This document shows, piece by piece, positions 36,675-43,550 of a stretch of DNA of 64,000 bases. Source of the stretch: Paucibacter sp. KCTC 42545. Its GTDB lineage: Bacteria; Pseudomonadota; Gammaproteobacteria; Burkholderiales; Burkholderiaceae_C. Below the pieces are notes generated by a model, which did no database searches, was not told the origin of the DNA, and saw nothing but the letters and a program-made list of their open reading frames with translations. A program made the position numbers and the translations under genes. Numbering within the stretch: position 1 is the stretch's first letter; the number at the start of each line of letters is the position of its first letter. Location: positions 1,116,001 through 1,180,000 of the forward strand of contig NZ_CP013692.1 in assembly GCF_001477625.1 (NCBI RefSeq), in the 5' to 3' direction.

Positions 36675-37934
36675 TTAAAACAAGCTGAGATTCTCGGCCA
36701 CTGGGATGCTAAGCCCCGCAGCGGCTAGTTTGCTGCGTTTGCGGCTCAGGGCTTCCCCGGGGCGGCTCAAGCTGCCCATGCGCACACCGAGCAGGCGTAT
36801 GCGTTTGTCCAGCGGCACGCGTTTGAGGCAGGCACCGGCGGCGCGGCGTATGGCTTGGGCGTCCTGGGTGGGGGCATCCAGCGTGAGGTCACGGGTGACG
36901 GTGTGAAAGCCTTCAAAGCGCAGCTTGATGCCGACGGTGCGGCCGAGGTAGTTCTTGCGCGTCAGGTCAGACGCTAACTGCTCACACAAGCGGGTGAAGA
37001 TGGCGCCCAGCTCGGCCCGGTCATGCACGGCGTGGAGGTCACGCTCGAAGGTGGTTTCGCGGCTGATGCTGACCGGCTCGCTGTGGGTGACTACCGCGCG
37101 TTGGTCGCGCCCGTGCGAGGCTTCGTGCAGCCAGGCGCCAAAGCTCTTGCCGAAATGCTCGATCAGCAGCGCAGGCGGGGCGGCCGCCACATCGCCCACC
37201 GTCTCCAGCCCTAAGGCCAGCAGCTTGGCGCCCGCCTTGGGGCCGATGCCATTGACCTTGCGCACGCCCAGCGGCCAGATGCGGGCCTCGATCTCATCCG
37301 CCATCAACAGCGTGATGCCATCGGGCTTGTCCATCTCGGAAGCGATTTTGGACAGCAGTTTGTTGGGCGTGATGCCGATCGAGCAGGTCAGCCCGGTGGC
37401 GCGCAGCACCGAATTCTTGATCTCGCGGGCTACGGCGCGCAGGCCACCTTGCGGGTCGTGGCCCACGGCCTCGCGCACGCCGGCCACCTCGCTGAGGTCG
37501 ATATAAATTTCGTCAATCCCCCGGTCTTCAATCACCGGCGCCACCTCGGCCACGGCCTGTTTGAACAGGCGCGAGTAGTGGCGGTAGGCATCAAAGTCCG
37601 TCGGCAAGAGGATGGCGTCGGGCGCGCGCAGGGCGGCTTTCATCAAGCCCATGCCGGAGAACACGCCCAGGTCCCGCGCTGCATAGGTGCTGGTAGTAAC
37701 GACGCCGCGGCCGGTGTAGTCGCGCAAGCGGGCGTAACGGCGTGTACCGTCGGGCAGGTCCACCGGCGCATGGGCGCGGCGCCCGCCAATCACCACCGCC
37801 TGGCCTTTGAGCTCGGGGTAGCGCAACAACTCCACCGAGGCGTAGAAAGCGTCCATGTCCAGATGCGCGATCAGGCGCTCGGGCAGGGGGGCTGGGCCGT
37901 CAGGTTTTGAGAGGGGAGGGCTGCTCATCGGCAT
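36675..37934 (-). CDS. dinB: Y-family DNA polymerase IV (DinB)
   Basis: Error-prone translesion polymerase. I start at 37934 (419 residues; ATG at 37928 also possible), just before LIAHLDMDAFYASVELLRYPEL with the first catalytic Asp. The second acidic pair is in RGIDEIYIDL; most family members have Ser where this has Gly before Ile-Asp-Glu. GLTCSIGITPNKLLSKIASEMDKPDGI (key part SIGITPNKLLSKIAS) and helix-hairpin-helix VRKVNGIGPKAGAKLLALG follow, then the little-finger domain. The C-terminus ends ENLSLF, resembling a beta-clamp-binding peptide of the QLxLF type. The coding frame stays open upstream, but that part looks non-coding. Confidence 0.93.
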   Translation of the reverse strand: MPMSSPPLSKPDGPAPLPERLIAHLDMDAFYASVELLRYPELKGQAVVIGGRRAHAPVDLPDGTRRYARLRDYTGRGVVTTSTYAARDLGVFSGMGLMKAALRAPDAILLPTDFDAYRHYSRLFKQAVAEVAPVIEDRGIDEIYIDLSEVAGVREAVGHDPQGGLRAVAREIKNSVLRATGLTCSIGITPNKLLSKIASEMDKPDGITLLMADEIEARIWPLGVRKVNGIGPKAGAKLLALGLETVGDVAAAPPALLIEHFGKSFGAWLHEASHGRDQRAVVTHSEPVSISRETTFERDLHAVHDRAELGAIFTRLCEQLASDLTRKNYLGRTVGIKLRFEGFHTVTRDLTLDAPTQDAQAIRRAAGACLKRVPLDKRIRLLGVRMGSLSRPGEALSRKRSKLAAAGLSIPVAENLSLF

Positions 37935-38131
37935 CCATTGTGGCGCGATGAATCCACGCAGGCCGCAGCCTTCCTCAGACCCACGTGGCCACGAACAAAT
38001 CGGTAAAACCGGGGTTTCTTCACGGCTCTTGCTCTTGCTTGGCCGCCGAAACTCGCATGTAAGCCGTGCGTGCGTACGTGCGTAGGCTGTTCTTGGTCTG
38101 CAAAGAGCAGCTCTTTTCTGGAGCCATACGA

Positions 38132-39529
38132 ATGAATGCCATACGAACCAATGATCGCATCCTGCTGAGTGCCATCTTGCTGCTGCTGCTGGGTTGCCTG
38201 GGCTATGGGGCGGCTTACGATAACTTTGGTCTGGCCTTGGGGCTGGGCCTGCTTTTGCTGGCGGCATCGGTGGCCGTCGCCTGGGTGTCCGGTGGCGGTT
38301 CGGGCTCCCAGCTAGGCTTGCCATTTTTGGGCATGGCCATGGTGGCGCTGATGATACAGGTGGCGCGCGGCCACACCGAGGCGCACTTCAGCGTCTTCGC
38401 CTTTCTGGCCGTGACGGCCGTCTACCGAAGCCCGGTGCCGATTCTGGTGGCGGCGGTGACTGTCGCTTTGCACCACCTGAGCTTCAACTATTTCCAGCAA
38501 TGGGCTTGGGGCCCGATCTGCTTCACCAAGCCGGGCTTGGGCATCGTGCTGGAGCATGCCGCCTTTGTGGTGGCCGAGTCTGGTGTGCTGCTGGTGCTGG
38601 CCGCCGGCGCGCGGCGTGACTTTGCGGTGGGCGAGGAACTCAACACAATTGCCCAGCGCCTGCGCACCGAAGACGGCAAGGTGGACTTTGCTGCCATCCA
38701 GACGCAAAGCAAGGCACCGACGACGCTGCGTATGTTGGACGCACTCGGCGCGGTTGAAGATGCCATGGCCTCGGTGCGTGGCAGCACCGATTCGATCCGC
38801 ACCGCGGCCGATGAAATCGCCTCCGGCAGCCTGGATCTGTCCACCCGAACGGAGCAAGCCGCCAGCAATCTGCAGCGTGCTGCCAGCTCCATGGAGCAGC
38901 TGACACGCACGGTCAGCCAGAGCGCGGATTCTGCCCGCACCGCCAGCCAGCTGGCCCATTCGGCGGCCGCGGTGGCGCAGCGAGGCGGTGATGTGGTGAG
39001 CCAGGTGGTCAGCACCATGGATGACATCAACACCAGCTCACGCAAGATCGGCGACATCATTGGCGTGATCGACGGCATTGCCTTCCAGACCAATATCTTG
39101 GCCCTGAATGCCGCCGTTGAAGCCGCTCGGGCTGGTGAGCAAGGGCGTGGCTTTGCGGTGGTGGCCGGCGAGGTGCGCAGCCTGGCCCAGCGCAGCGCCG
39201 AGGCTGCCCGTGAAATCAAGGGGCTCATCGGTAACAGCATGGCGCGGGTGGAAGACGGCTCGCGCCTGGTCAATGATGCCGGCCAGACCATGGGCGATAT
39301 CGTCGCCTCGGTGAAGCAGGTCAGCGACATCATTGGCGAGATCTCCACCTCGGCCGCCGAGCAGAGTCAGGGCATCGTCCAGGTCACCGCCTCGGTCAAC
39401 GAGTTGGATCAGATGACCCAACAGAACGCCGCACTGGTGGAAGAGTCCGCCGCCGCTGCGCAAAGCCTGCGTGACCATGCCGCGGTCTTGAGTGAGGCGG
39501 TTTCTGCCTTCAAGATGGCTAGGCACTGA
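38132..39529 (+). CDS. methyl-accepting chemotaxis protein with a membrane-embedded sensor domain
   Basis: A 465-residue chemoreceptor starting at the ATG at 38132, with GGAG at 8-base spacing. Instead of a periplasmic domain it has about five or six membrane helices in residues 10-172, containing [15 protein letters not shown] and [12 protein letters not shown], histidine-rich motifs within helices. The cytoplasmic part has the conserved tip [20 protein letters not shown] and ends [17 protein letters not shown]. The His motifs might bind a metal, haem or a redox signal, which is inference. It diverges from dinB with a 197-base gap. Confidence 0.93.
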   Translation: MNAIRTNDRILLSAILLLLLGCLGYGAAYDNFGLALGLGLLLLAASVAVAWVSGGGSGSQLGLPFLGMAMVALMIQVARGHTEAHFSVFAFLAVTAVYRSPVPILVAAVTVALHHLSFNYFQQWAWGPICFTKPGLGIVLEHAAFVVAESGVLLVLAAGARRDFAVGEELNTIAQRLRTEDGKVDFAAIQTQSKAPTTLRMLDALGAVEDAMASVRGSTDSIRTAADEIASGSLDLSTRTEQAASNLQRAASSMEQLTRTVSQSADSARTASQLAHSAAAVAQRGGDVVSQVVSTMDDINTSSRKIGDIIGVIDGIAFQTNILALNAAVEAARAGEQGRGFAVVAGEVRSLAQRSAEAAREIKGLIGNSMARVEDGSRLVNDAGQTMGDIVASVKQVSDIIGEISTSAAEQSQGIVQVTASVNELDQMTQQNAALVEESAAAAQSLRDHAAVLSEAVSAFKMARH

Positions 39530-40041
39530 AGTCGGCCTGCCGCTGCGCTGCCTCCGCCCTTCGGTCAAGCCGCTCGGTTCAGAAGCTGGTGAGCTGTCCC
39601 TACGTCACCTGTCAGGACTAACAGGTGGCGGAAAAGCGGGGCGGGCTCTATGCTCGTCTCCGGCCAACGAGGGCTGCGTGGCGAGGAGGGGAGTCCAATT
39701 CCTGCGGCGACACGCGAGAGCGGCGCAAGAGTCGGCTTCGAGCTGACCGGCGCACGGAGGACGGAGAGCAGTTGAGGTACGGCGGCAGTCGGTATCGGCC
39801 AATAATGCCGAGCATTGCCGCGGCAAGCGAAGGGTAGGCAAGTCGAGTCATCGTAGGACTGAAGGGTCAGCGAGCTCGACTTTTCTTTTTGGGCTCGCCG
39901 TGCTGCAGGGCGCTTGCCGGCGCTGGCGGGTTATGAGCATGGGCTGACGCCGGCTTGCTTTTCGCCCAAGGTAATGCGCGAGTTGCTATGCTGCTGCGTC
40001 ATGCTAGTGGTCTAGCCGCGTTGACAGGAATTGACAGAACC
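39530..40041. other. 512-base intergenic region, possible small RNA
   Basis: No convincing gene lies here. A hairpin CACCTGT/ACAGGTG (39606-39627) lies 77 bases behind the chemoreceptor and could end it. A second structure, GTCGAG (39842-39847) with CTCGAC (39875-39880), is followed by TTTTCTTTTT and looks like a terminator although nothing coding precedes it. An untranslated RNA ending near 39890 is therefore possible. Near the right end TTGACA stands twice ten bases apart (40021, 40031). Confidence 0.35.
39842..39890 (+). terminator. orphan terminator-like hairpin with T-rich tail
   Basis: Six-base stem GTCGAG/CTCGAC with a 27-base loop and a tail of TTTTCTTTTT. No coding gene ends here; the nearest upstream stop is more than 300 bases away. 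Confidence 0.4.
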
Positions 40042-40902
40042 ATGGCCAAGACTTGGAGCTTGCGCTCAAGTGGCGCTCCACGCTGCGAGGCTCGCCGTTG
40101 GTGTCTGCGCTTGGCCGCGGCGTTGGTGCTCCAGGGGCCGAGCGTGCCGATGGCTCAGAACGCGGCTGCGGCGGAGATAGTGCCGCTCTACAGCTATTAC
40201 ACCGACCCGCCATACAGCCCCGCCTTGGCTGGCAATCTGAGCCACAAGTTGGCCGGCTGGCTGAGCCGCAAGTCCGGCGGCCGCTATCAGTTTGTGGCGA
40301 GCGAGATCCCGCGTGCGCGCCTGGACCGAGATGTGCTGTCACGCCCGGGCTGGTTGGGCGTGGTGGCCTGGGTGGGGCCGGACTTCATGCTTGACCCGAC
40401 GATGCAGAAGTACTGGTGGAGCGAGCCACTCTTGCGGGACGCGGTCTGGGTCGCATCCCGGCGCGACAAGCCGGTGGACTTTGTTGACATCAGCTCATTT
40501 GACGGCCTGGTGTTTGGCGCCATTCGAGGCCGGCAACTACCCGATATGGACGCCGCCTTTGCGGCTGGCCGCGTGCGGCGCGAGGACGGCGTGGGCGGCG
40601 AGGCCAATCTGCGCAAGCTGCAACTTGGCCGCATCGACGTGACCTTTGTGCAGGCCGCCGCCTTGCCTTTTTTCCGCGAGCAGATTCCTGGCCTGGACAG
40701 CTGGCTTTATGTCGCCGCCAAGCCGCGCCTCACGGTGGAGCGCCGTTTGATGAGCGACCGCTCTCAAGTCGAGTTAAATGCATTTTTGCGGCGCTGCGTG
40801 CTTGAGTTTCGCGTCGACCCCGAGTGGCGGCCGGTGATTGAATCACTGGCCTACCCCGAGGCCTTGCGCCCCTACCGAAGCCCATCAAACGGCCGGCCTT
40901 GA
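40042..40902 (+). CDS. family 3 extracellular solute-binding-like periplasmic protein
   Basis: A 286-residue protein; I use the ATG at 40042, and a longer frame with ATG at 39988 exists. A basic stretch and hydrophobic segment RLAAALVLQG with AAAAE form a signal peptide. The mature part begins IVPLYSYYTDPPYSP, as in amino-acid-binding-like proteins of proteobacteria, and has two lobes (for example WLGVVAWVGPDFM and GRIDVTFVQAAALPFF). No transporter genes are near. Such stand-alone proteins may be sensors or enzymes; a role in amino-acid uptake is not shown. Confidence 0.72.
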   Translation: MAKTWSLRSSGAPRCEARRWCLRLAAALVLQGPSVPMAQNAAAAEIVPLYSYYTDPPYSPALAGNLSHKLAGWLSRKSGGRYQFVASEIPRARLDRDVLSRPGWLGVVAWVGPDFMLDPTMQKYWWSEPLLRDAVWVASRRDKPVDFVDISSFDGLVFGAIRGRQLPDMDAAFAAGRVRREDGVGGEANLRKLQLGRIDVTFVQAAALPFFREQIPGLDSWLYVAAKPRLTVERRLMSDRSQVELNAFLRRCVLEFRVDPEWRPVIESLAYPEALRPYRSPSNGRP

Positions 40903-40907
40903 TTGCT

Positions 40908-41393
40908 TCAGCCGCAGCTATTGCTGCCGCAGGAGCTGATGCTGGTCGCCTCTGTGGCCAGTGGCTTGGCGAGCTGGCCGGTGGCCGCGTCAAAGCCGAC
41001 CTGATTCATATGGAAAATCAGCGCCGCGTCCATCATCTCGGCATGGGCCGGGAACCATTTCACCAGTTCGGGCACCAGATTGCCCATGGGCTCGAAGTCG
41101 CCATGCGCCTGGGCGTGCACCAGCACTTGGCGCATCACGTCCAGCACCATCGTGTGTTGTTTGGTATGGCAGTTGTCGGGGGCGAAGCCGGTGGCTGCCA
41201 TCCAGCCTTCTTCCATGCCGAAATGGGCCTCGGTGTGCGCCAGCAGCTCTTGGTAGAGCGGCAAGATTTTTGACTCATCGCCAGCGCTCACCGCGTCACC
41301 CCAGCGGTTCAGCAGTGCCACGAATTCTTGATGGGTCTGGTCAATCTGCGGGTGTTGCAGGGCCAGGTCGTCGGTCCAGGTGAGGGTACTCAT
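40908..41393 (-). CDS. bacteriohemerythrin with a C-terminal cysteine motif
   Basis: Di-iron oxygen-binding protein of 161 residues starting MSTLTWTDDLALQHPQIDQTH. All hemerythrin ligands are visible: His 21, His 57 and Glu 61, His 76 and His 80, His 117 and Asp 122. After the four-helix bundle a tail of about 25 residues ends SSCGSNSCG. Oxygen storage, oxygen sensing or NO handling are possible. The tail cysteines could bind metal or form a disulfide, which is inference. The start at 41393 fits the family better than an upstream in-frame ATG at 41444. Divergent from the secreted protein at 41663. Confidence 0.9.
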   Translation of the reverse strand: MSTLTWTDDLALQHPQIDQTHQEFVALLNRWGDAVSAGDESKILPLYQELLAHTEAHFGMEEGWMAATGFAPDNCHTKQHTMVLDVMRQVLVHAQAHGDFEPMGNLVPELVKWFPAHAEMMDAALIFHMNQVGFDAATGQLAKPLATEATSISSCGSNSCG

Positions 41394-41495
41394 GGGCGGC
41401 GAGCTTAGCGCAAGCGGCGAGGCTTTGCGCTTGCGTTGGATCAAGAGGGCTTTGATGGCGTTCGCAAGCGGGCTGAGCCGTGCGCGGCGCGGCTG

Positions 41496-41547
41496 TTCAT
41501 CTGCCGTTCATCTGTTTGTGGGCTGCGGTTCATCTGCCATTCATGCG
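41496..41547 (+). promoter_or_regulatory. array of TTCAT direct repeats on an 11-base grid
   Basis: TTCATCTG stands at 41496, 41507 and 41529, and TTCATGCG at 41540. The offsets are 11, 22 and 11 bases, so all four lie on one helical face. Pairs of direct repeats 11 bases apart are the usual binding sites of OmpR/PhoB-type regulators. The array lies between the divergent hemerythrin and secreted-protein genes, about 115 bases before the latter. An OmpR-type regulator gene lies less than 1 kb away. Confidence 0.5.
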
Positions 41548-41573
41548 GGCAGCCGCGCGGGAATTTGAGAATC

Positions 41574-41599
41574 AAGTCAGTGCCGATCGGCACAGATTT
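41574..41599. promoter_or_regulatory. 26-base near-perfect palindrome in the leader of the secreted-protein gene
   Basis: The core GTGCCGATCGGCAC (41580-41593) is a perfect 14-base palindrome, extended by AAGTCA on the left and AGATTT on the right with two mismatches. It lies 27 bases behind the TTCAT array and 63 bases before the start codon. It may be an operator for a dimeric regulator or an RNA hairpin. Confidence 0.5.
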
Positions 41600-41662
41600 G
41601 CTTCGAAACCAACCCCAAACAAGCGCACGACGCCTCACTTCGGCGCACAAAGGCTCAGCATC

Positions 41663-42247
41663 ATGAAAAAGCTCAATTCCAGCATCTTGTCCCTGGCTGC
41701 AGCCATGGCCTTCGTGGCCGGCAGCGCGGTGGCGCAGTCCAGCGTGGTGGCCAATGAGGCCCGCGTTTACAACGCCAATATTTCGCTGGCCGAAGTTCAC
41801 GCCGCGCAGCAAGCTTGGGGCGACGCCTTGGTCAAGATCAGCGACGACTACACCGCCGGCGGCTTCGCCAAGGCCCAAGCCACCGCCAGCGCCGTGTTGG
41901 ATGCAGCCTATGGCTATAACCTCGGCCCGGTACTGTTCAAGCCTACGCTGACTACCAACCCGCAAACCTTCCGCACCACCAAGGAAGGCGCTTTGGCCTA
42001 CTTCGTCGGCGGCGACAAAGCCTTCCCGAACGACAAGGGCTTCGCACTCAAGGGCTGGAAAAAGGTCGAGATCAGCAACGCCGCCGTGCACATCAACGGC
42101 GATGTGGCCAACACCATGGGCAAAGTCGCCATGACCGACGCAGCCGGCAAGGTCACCACCGTGGACAAGACCTGGACCTTCAAGAAAGACGACACCGGCA
42201 CCGTGCGCATCGTGCTGCATCACTCGTCATTGCCGTACGCAAATTAA
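41663..42247 (+). CDS. small secreted protein of NTF2-like type
   Basis: A 194-residue protein with a clear signal peptide (MKKLNSSILSLAAAMAFVAG, cleavage near AVAQ). The mature part, with SLAEVHAAQQAWGDALVKIS, LFKPTLTTNPQTFRTTKEGAL, YFVGGDKAFPNDKGFALKGWKKV and the end TWTFKKDDTGTVRIVLHHSS, resembles SnoaL/NTF2-like proteins with an alpha-beta cone fold. Function unknown. In the genomes where I recall similar proteins they are often labelled with unrelated enzyme names, which I do not adopt. A long regulatory region precedes it and palindromes follow. Confidence 0.72.
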   Translation: MKKLNSSILSLAAAMAFVAGSAVAQSSVVANEARVYNANISLAEVHAAQQAWGDALVKISDDYTAGGFAKAQATASAVLDAAYGYNLGPVLFKPTLTTNPQTFRTTKEGALAYFVGGDKAFPNDKGFALKGWKKVEISNAAVHINGDVANTMGKVAMTDAAGKVTTVDKTWTFKKDDTGTVRIVLHHSSLPYAN

Positions 42248-42272
42248 GACTTTGCGTGACAGACCGCCCTCG

Positions 42273-42306
42273 GGCCCAGGCGCTTGCAAGCGCCTGGGCC
42301 TTCGCC
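42273..42306. repeat. REP-like palindrome, copy 1
   Basis: A perfect 28-base palindrome (42273-42300), GGCCCAGGCGCTTG then CAAGCGCCTGGGCC, followed by TTCGCC. A second, slightly different copy lies at 42372-42403. Placed 25 bases after the secreted-protein stop, it may also act as a terminator. Confidence 0.75.
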
Positions 42307-42309
42307 AGC

Positions 42310-42332
42310 CACAAACTCCGATGGAGTTTGTG
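42310..42332. terminator. perfect hairpin between the two REP-like copies
   Basis: CACAAACTCC (42310-42319) and GGAGTTTGTG (42323-42332) form a perfect ten-base stem with a GAT loop. No T run follows in either direction. Confidence 0.45.
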
Positions 42333-42371
42333 CGCGGGCTCAGTACACCCGAGTAGTTCTGAGGCCGCGCA

Positions 42372-42403
42372 CCCAAGCGCTTGCAAGCGCCAGGGCCTTC
42401 GCC
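42372..42403. repeat. REP-like palindrome, copy 2
   Basis: CCCAAGCGCTTGCAAGCGCC and then AGGGCCTTCGCC repeat copy 1 with two changes. The core GCGCTTGCAAGCGC (42377-42390) is a perfect palindrome. It lies 27 bases beyond the end of the response-regulator gene on the minus strand. Confidence 0.7.
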
Positions 42404-42429
42404 ACTCACGCATCAGAACAGTCGCCCGC

Positions 42430-43128
42430 TCACGGATTCACATCAAGCCGATAACCCAGCCCACGCACGGTGTGGATCAGCGCAGGCGTGTGGCCCTCGT
42501 CAATCTTGGCGCGCAGGCGGCGGATGTAGACGTCCACCACATTGGTCAGGGGGTCTTCGCTGTAGCCCCACACCGTGTTGAGAATGCGCTCGCGGCTGAA
42601 CACCCGCCCTGGGTGGCGCATCAATAGCTCCAGCAGGGCCAGTTCGCGCGCTGTCAGCACCAGCGCCTGCTCGGCGCGTCGCACTTGCATGCGATCCAGG
42701 TCAAAGACCAAATCGGCCAGCGTCAACAAGCGGGCCTTGCCCGCCGGTTCGCCCTGAGCATGCTGCTCAGCGCGGCGCAGCAGGGCTTCGATGCGGGCCA
42801 GCAATTCCTCAAAGGCAAAGGGTTTGGTGAGGTAGTCATCAGCGCCGCAGCGCAGGCCGGCTACTTTGTCTTCCACCGCGTCCATGGCCGTGAGCATCAG
42901 CACCGGCAGTCGGCAGCGATTGGCGCGCAGGCGCTGGCAGGCCTCGACGCCGCTGATGCCCGGCAGCATCACATCGAGCAAGACCAAGTCGGGCTGCAAC
43001 TGCTCCACGCTCTTGGCGACCTGGTCGCCTCGCTCCACCACCGTGATTTGATAGCCCTCGGCACGCAGGCCGCGGTTCAAAAAATCGGAGACGCGGCGGT
43101 CGTCTTCCACGATCAAGAGGTGGGGCAT
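42430..43128 (-). CDS. OmpR/PhoB-family response regulator
   Basis: A 232-residue two-component regulator. The receiver domain begins HLLIVEDDRRVSDFLNRGLR with the acidic pair, the phospho-accepting Asp is residue 52 in LVLLDVMLPG, and DYLTKPFAFEELLARI holds the conserved Lys. The winged-helix DNA-binding domain follows, with LTARELALLELLMRHPGRVFSRE and VDVYIRRLRAKID (recognition helix) and the end TVRGLGYRL. It is last in a minus-strand block behind a sensor kinase and yccF. Its targets are unknown; TTCAT repeats nearby are candidates. Confidence 0.95.
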   Translation of the reverse strand: MPHLLIVEDDRRVSDFLNRGLRAEGYQITVVERGDQVAKSVEQLQPDLVLLDVMLPGISGVEACQRLRANRCRLPVLMLTAMDAVEDKVAGLRCGADDYLTKPFAFEELLARIEALLRRAEQHAQGEPAGKARLLTLADLVFDLDRMQVRRAEQALVLTARELALLELLMRHPGRVFSRERILNTVWGYSEDPLTNVVDVYIRRLRAKIDEGHTPALIHTVRGLGYRLDVNP

Positions 43129-43134
43129 ATTGGC

Positions 43135-43530
43135 TCAGCGGGTGACGATGGTTTTGCCAATCGGCATCAAGGCCAGCACGGCCAGTTTGAGGTGCTGGAT
43201 GCCAAAAGGAATGCCGATGACGGTGATGAAACAGGCCAGGGCCGAGACCAAATGGCCCATGGCTAGCCAGACGCCGGCGAAGACAAACCAGATGATGTTG
43301 CCCAGCAGGCCCAAGGGGCCGGTGCCAATGTCTTGCTGGCCGGTGACGCTGGCGCGGTCCACAGCCTCACGGCCGAAGGGCAGAAAAGCGAACTGGCCGA
43401 TCACGAAGCAGGCGCGGCCCCAGGGGATGCCCACGATGGTGATGAAGGCCAGCGCGCCAGCCAGCCACCAGCCCAGGCCCATGACAAAGCCGCCCAGAAT
43501 CAACCACAAGATATTGCCTATCGTTCGCAT
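43135..43530 (-). CDS. yccF: YccF-domain inner-membrane protein
   Basis: A 131-residue membrane protein made of two copies of the YccF module: GNILWLILGGFVMGLGWWLAG with IVGIPWGRACFVIGQFAFLPFG, then GNIIWFVFAGVWLAMGHLVSA with VIGIPFGIQHLKLAVLALMPIG. About four membrane helices. The function of YccF is unknown. It lies between the kinase (20 bases upstream) and the response regulator (6 bases downstream) in one apparent operon, so it may take part in signalling, which is inference from position. Confidence 0.92.
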   Translation of the reverse strand: MRTIGNILWLILGGFVMGLGWWLAGALAFITIVGIPWGRACFVIGQFAFLPFGREAVDRASVTGQQDIGTGPLGLLGNIIWFVFAGVWLAMGHLVSALACFITVIGIPFGIQHLKLAVLALMPIGKTIVTR

Positions 43531-43550
43531 GGTGTTTCTCCCTCTGTCGC

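Noticed and set aside
37935..38324. Extension of the dinB frame by 130 codons upstream.
   Set aside because: The extra part is Pro/Arg/Ser-rich without homology and runs into the chemoreceptor's start region; the Y-family fold begins just after 37934.
41480..42409. Repeats around this locus as a CRISPR array.
   Set aside because: Repeats are only 5-8 bases on an 11-base grid, or two palindrome copies; there are no regular spacers and no cas genes.
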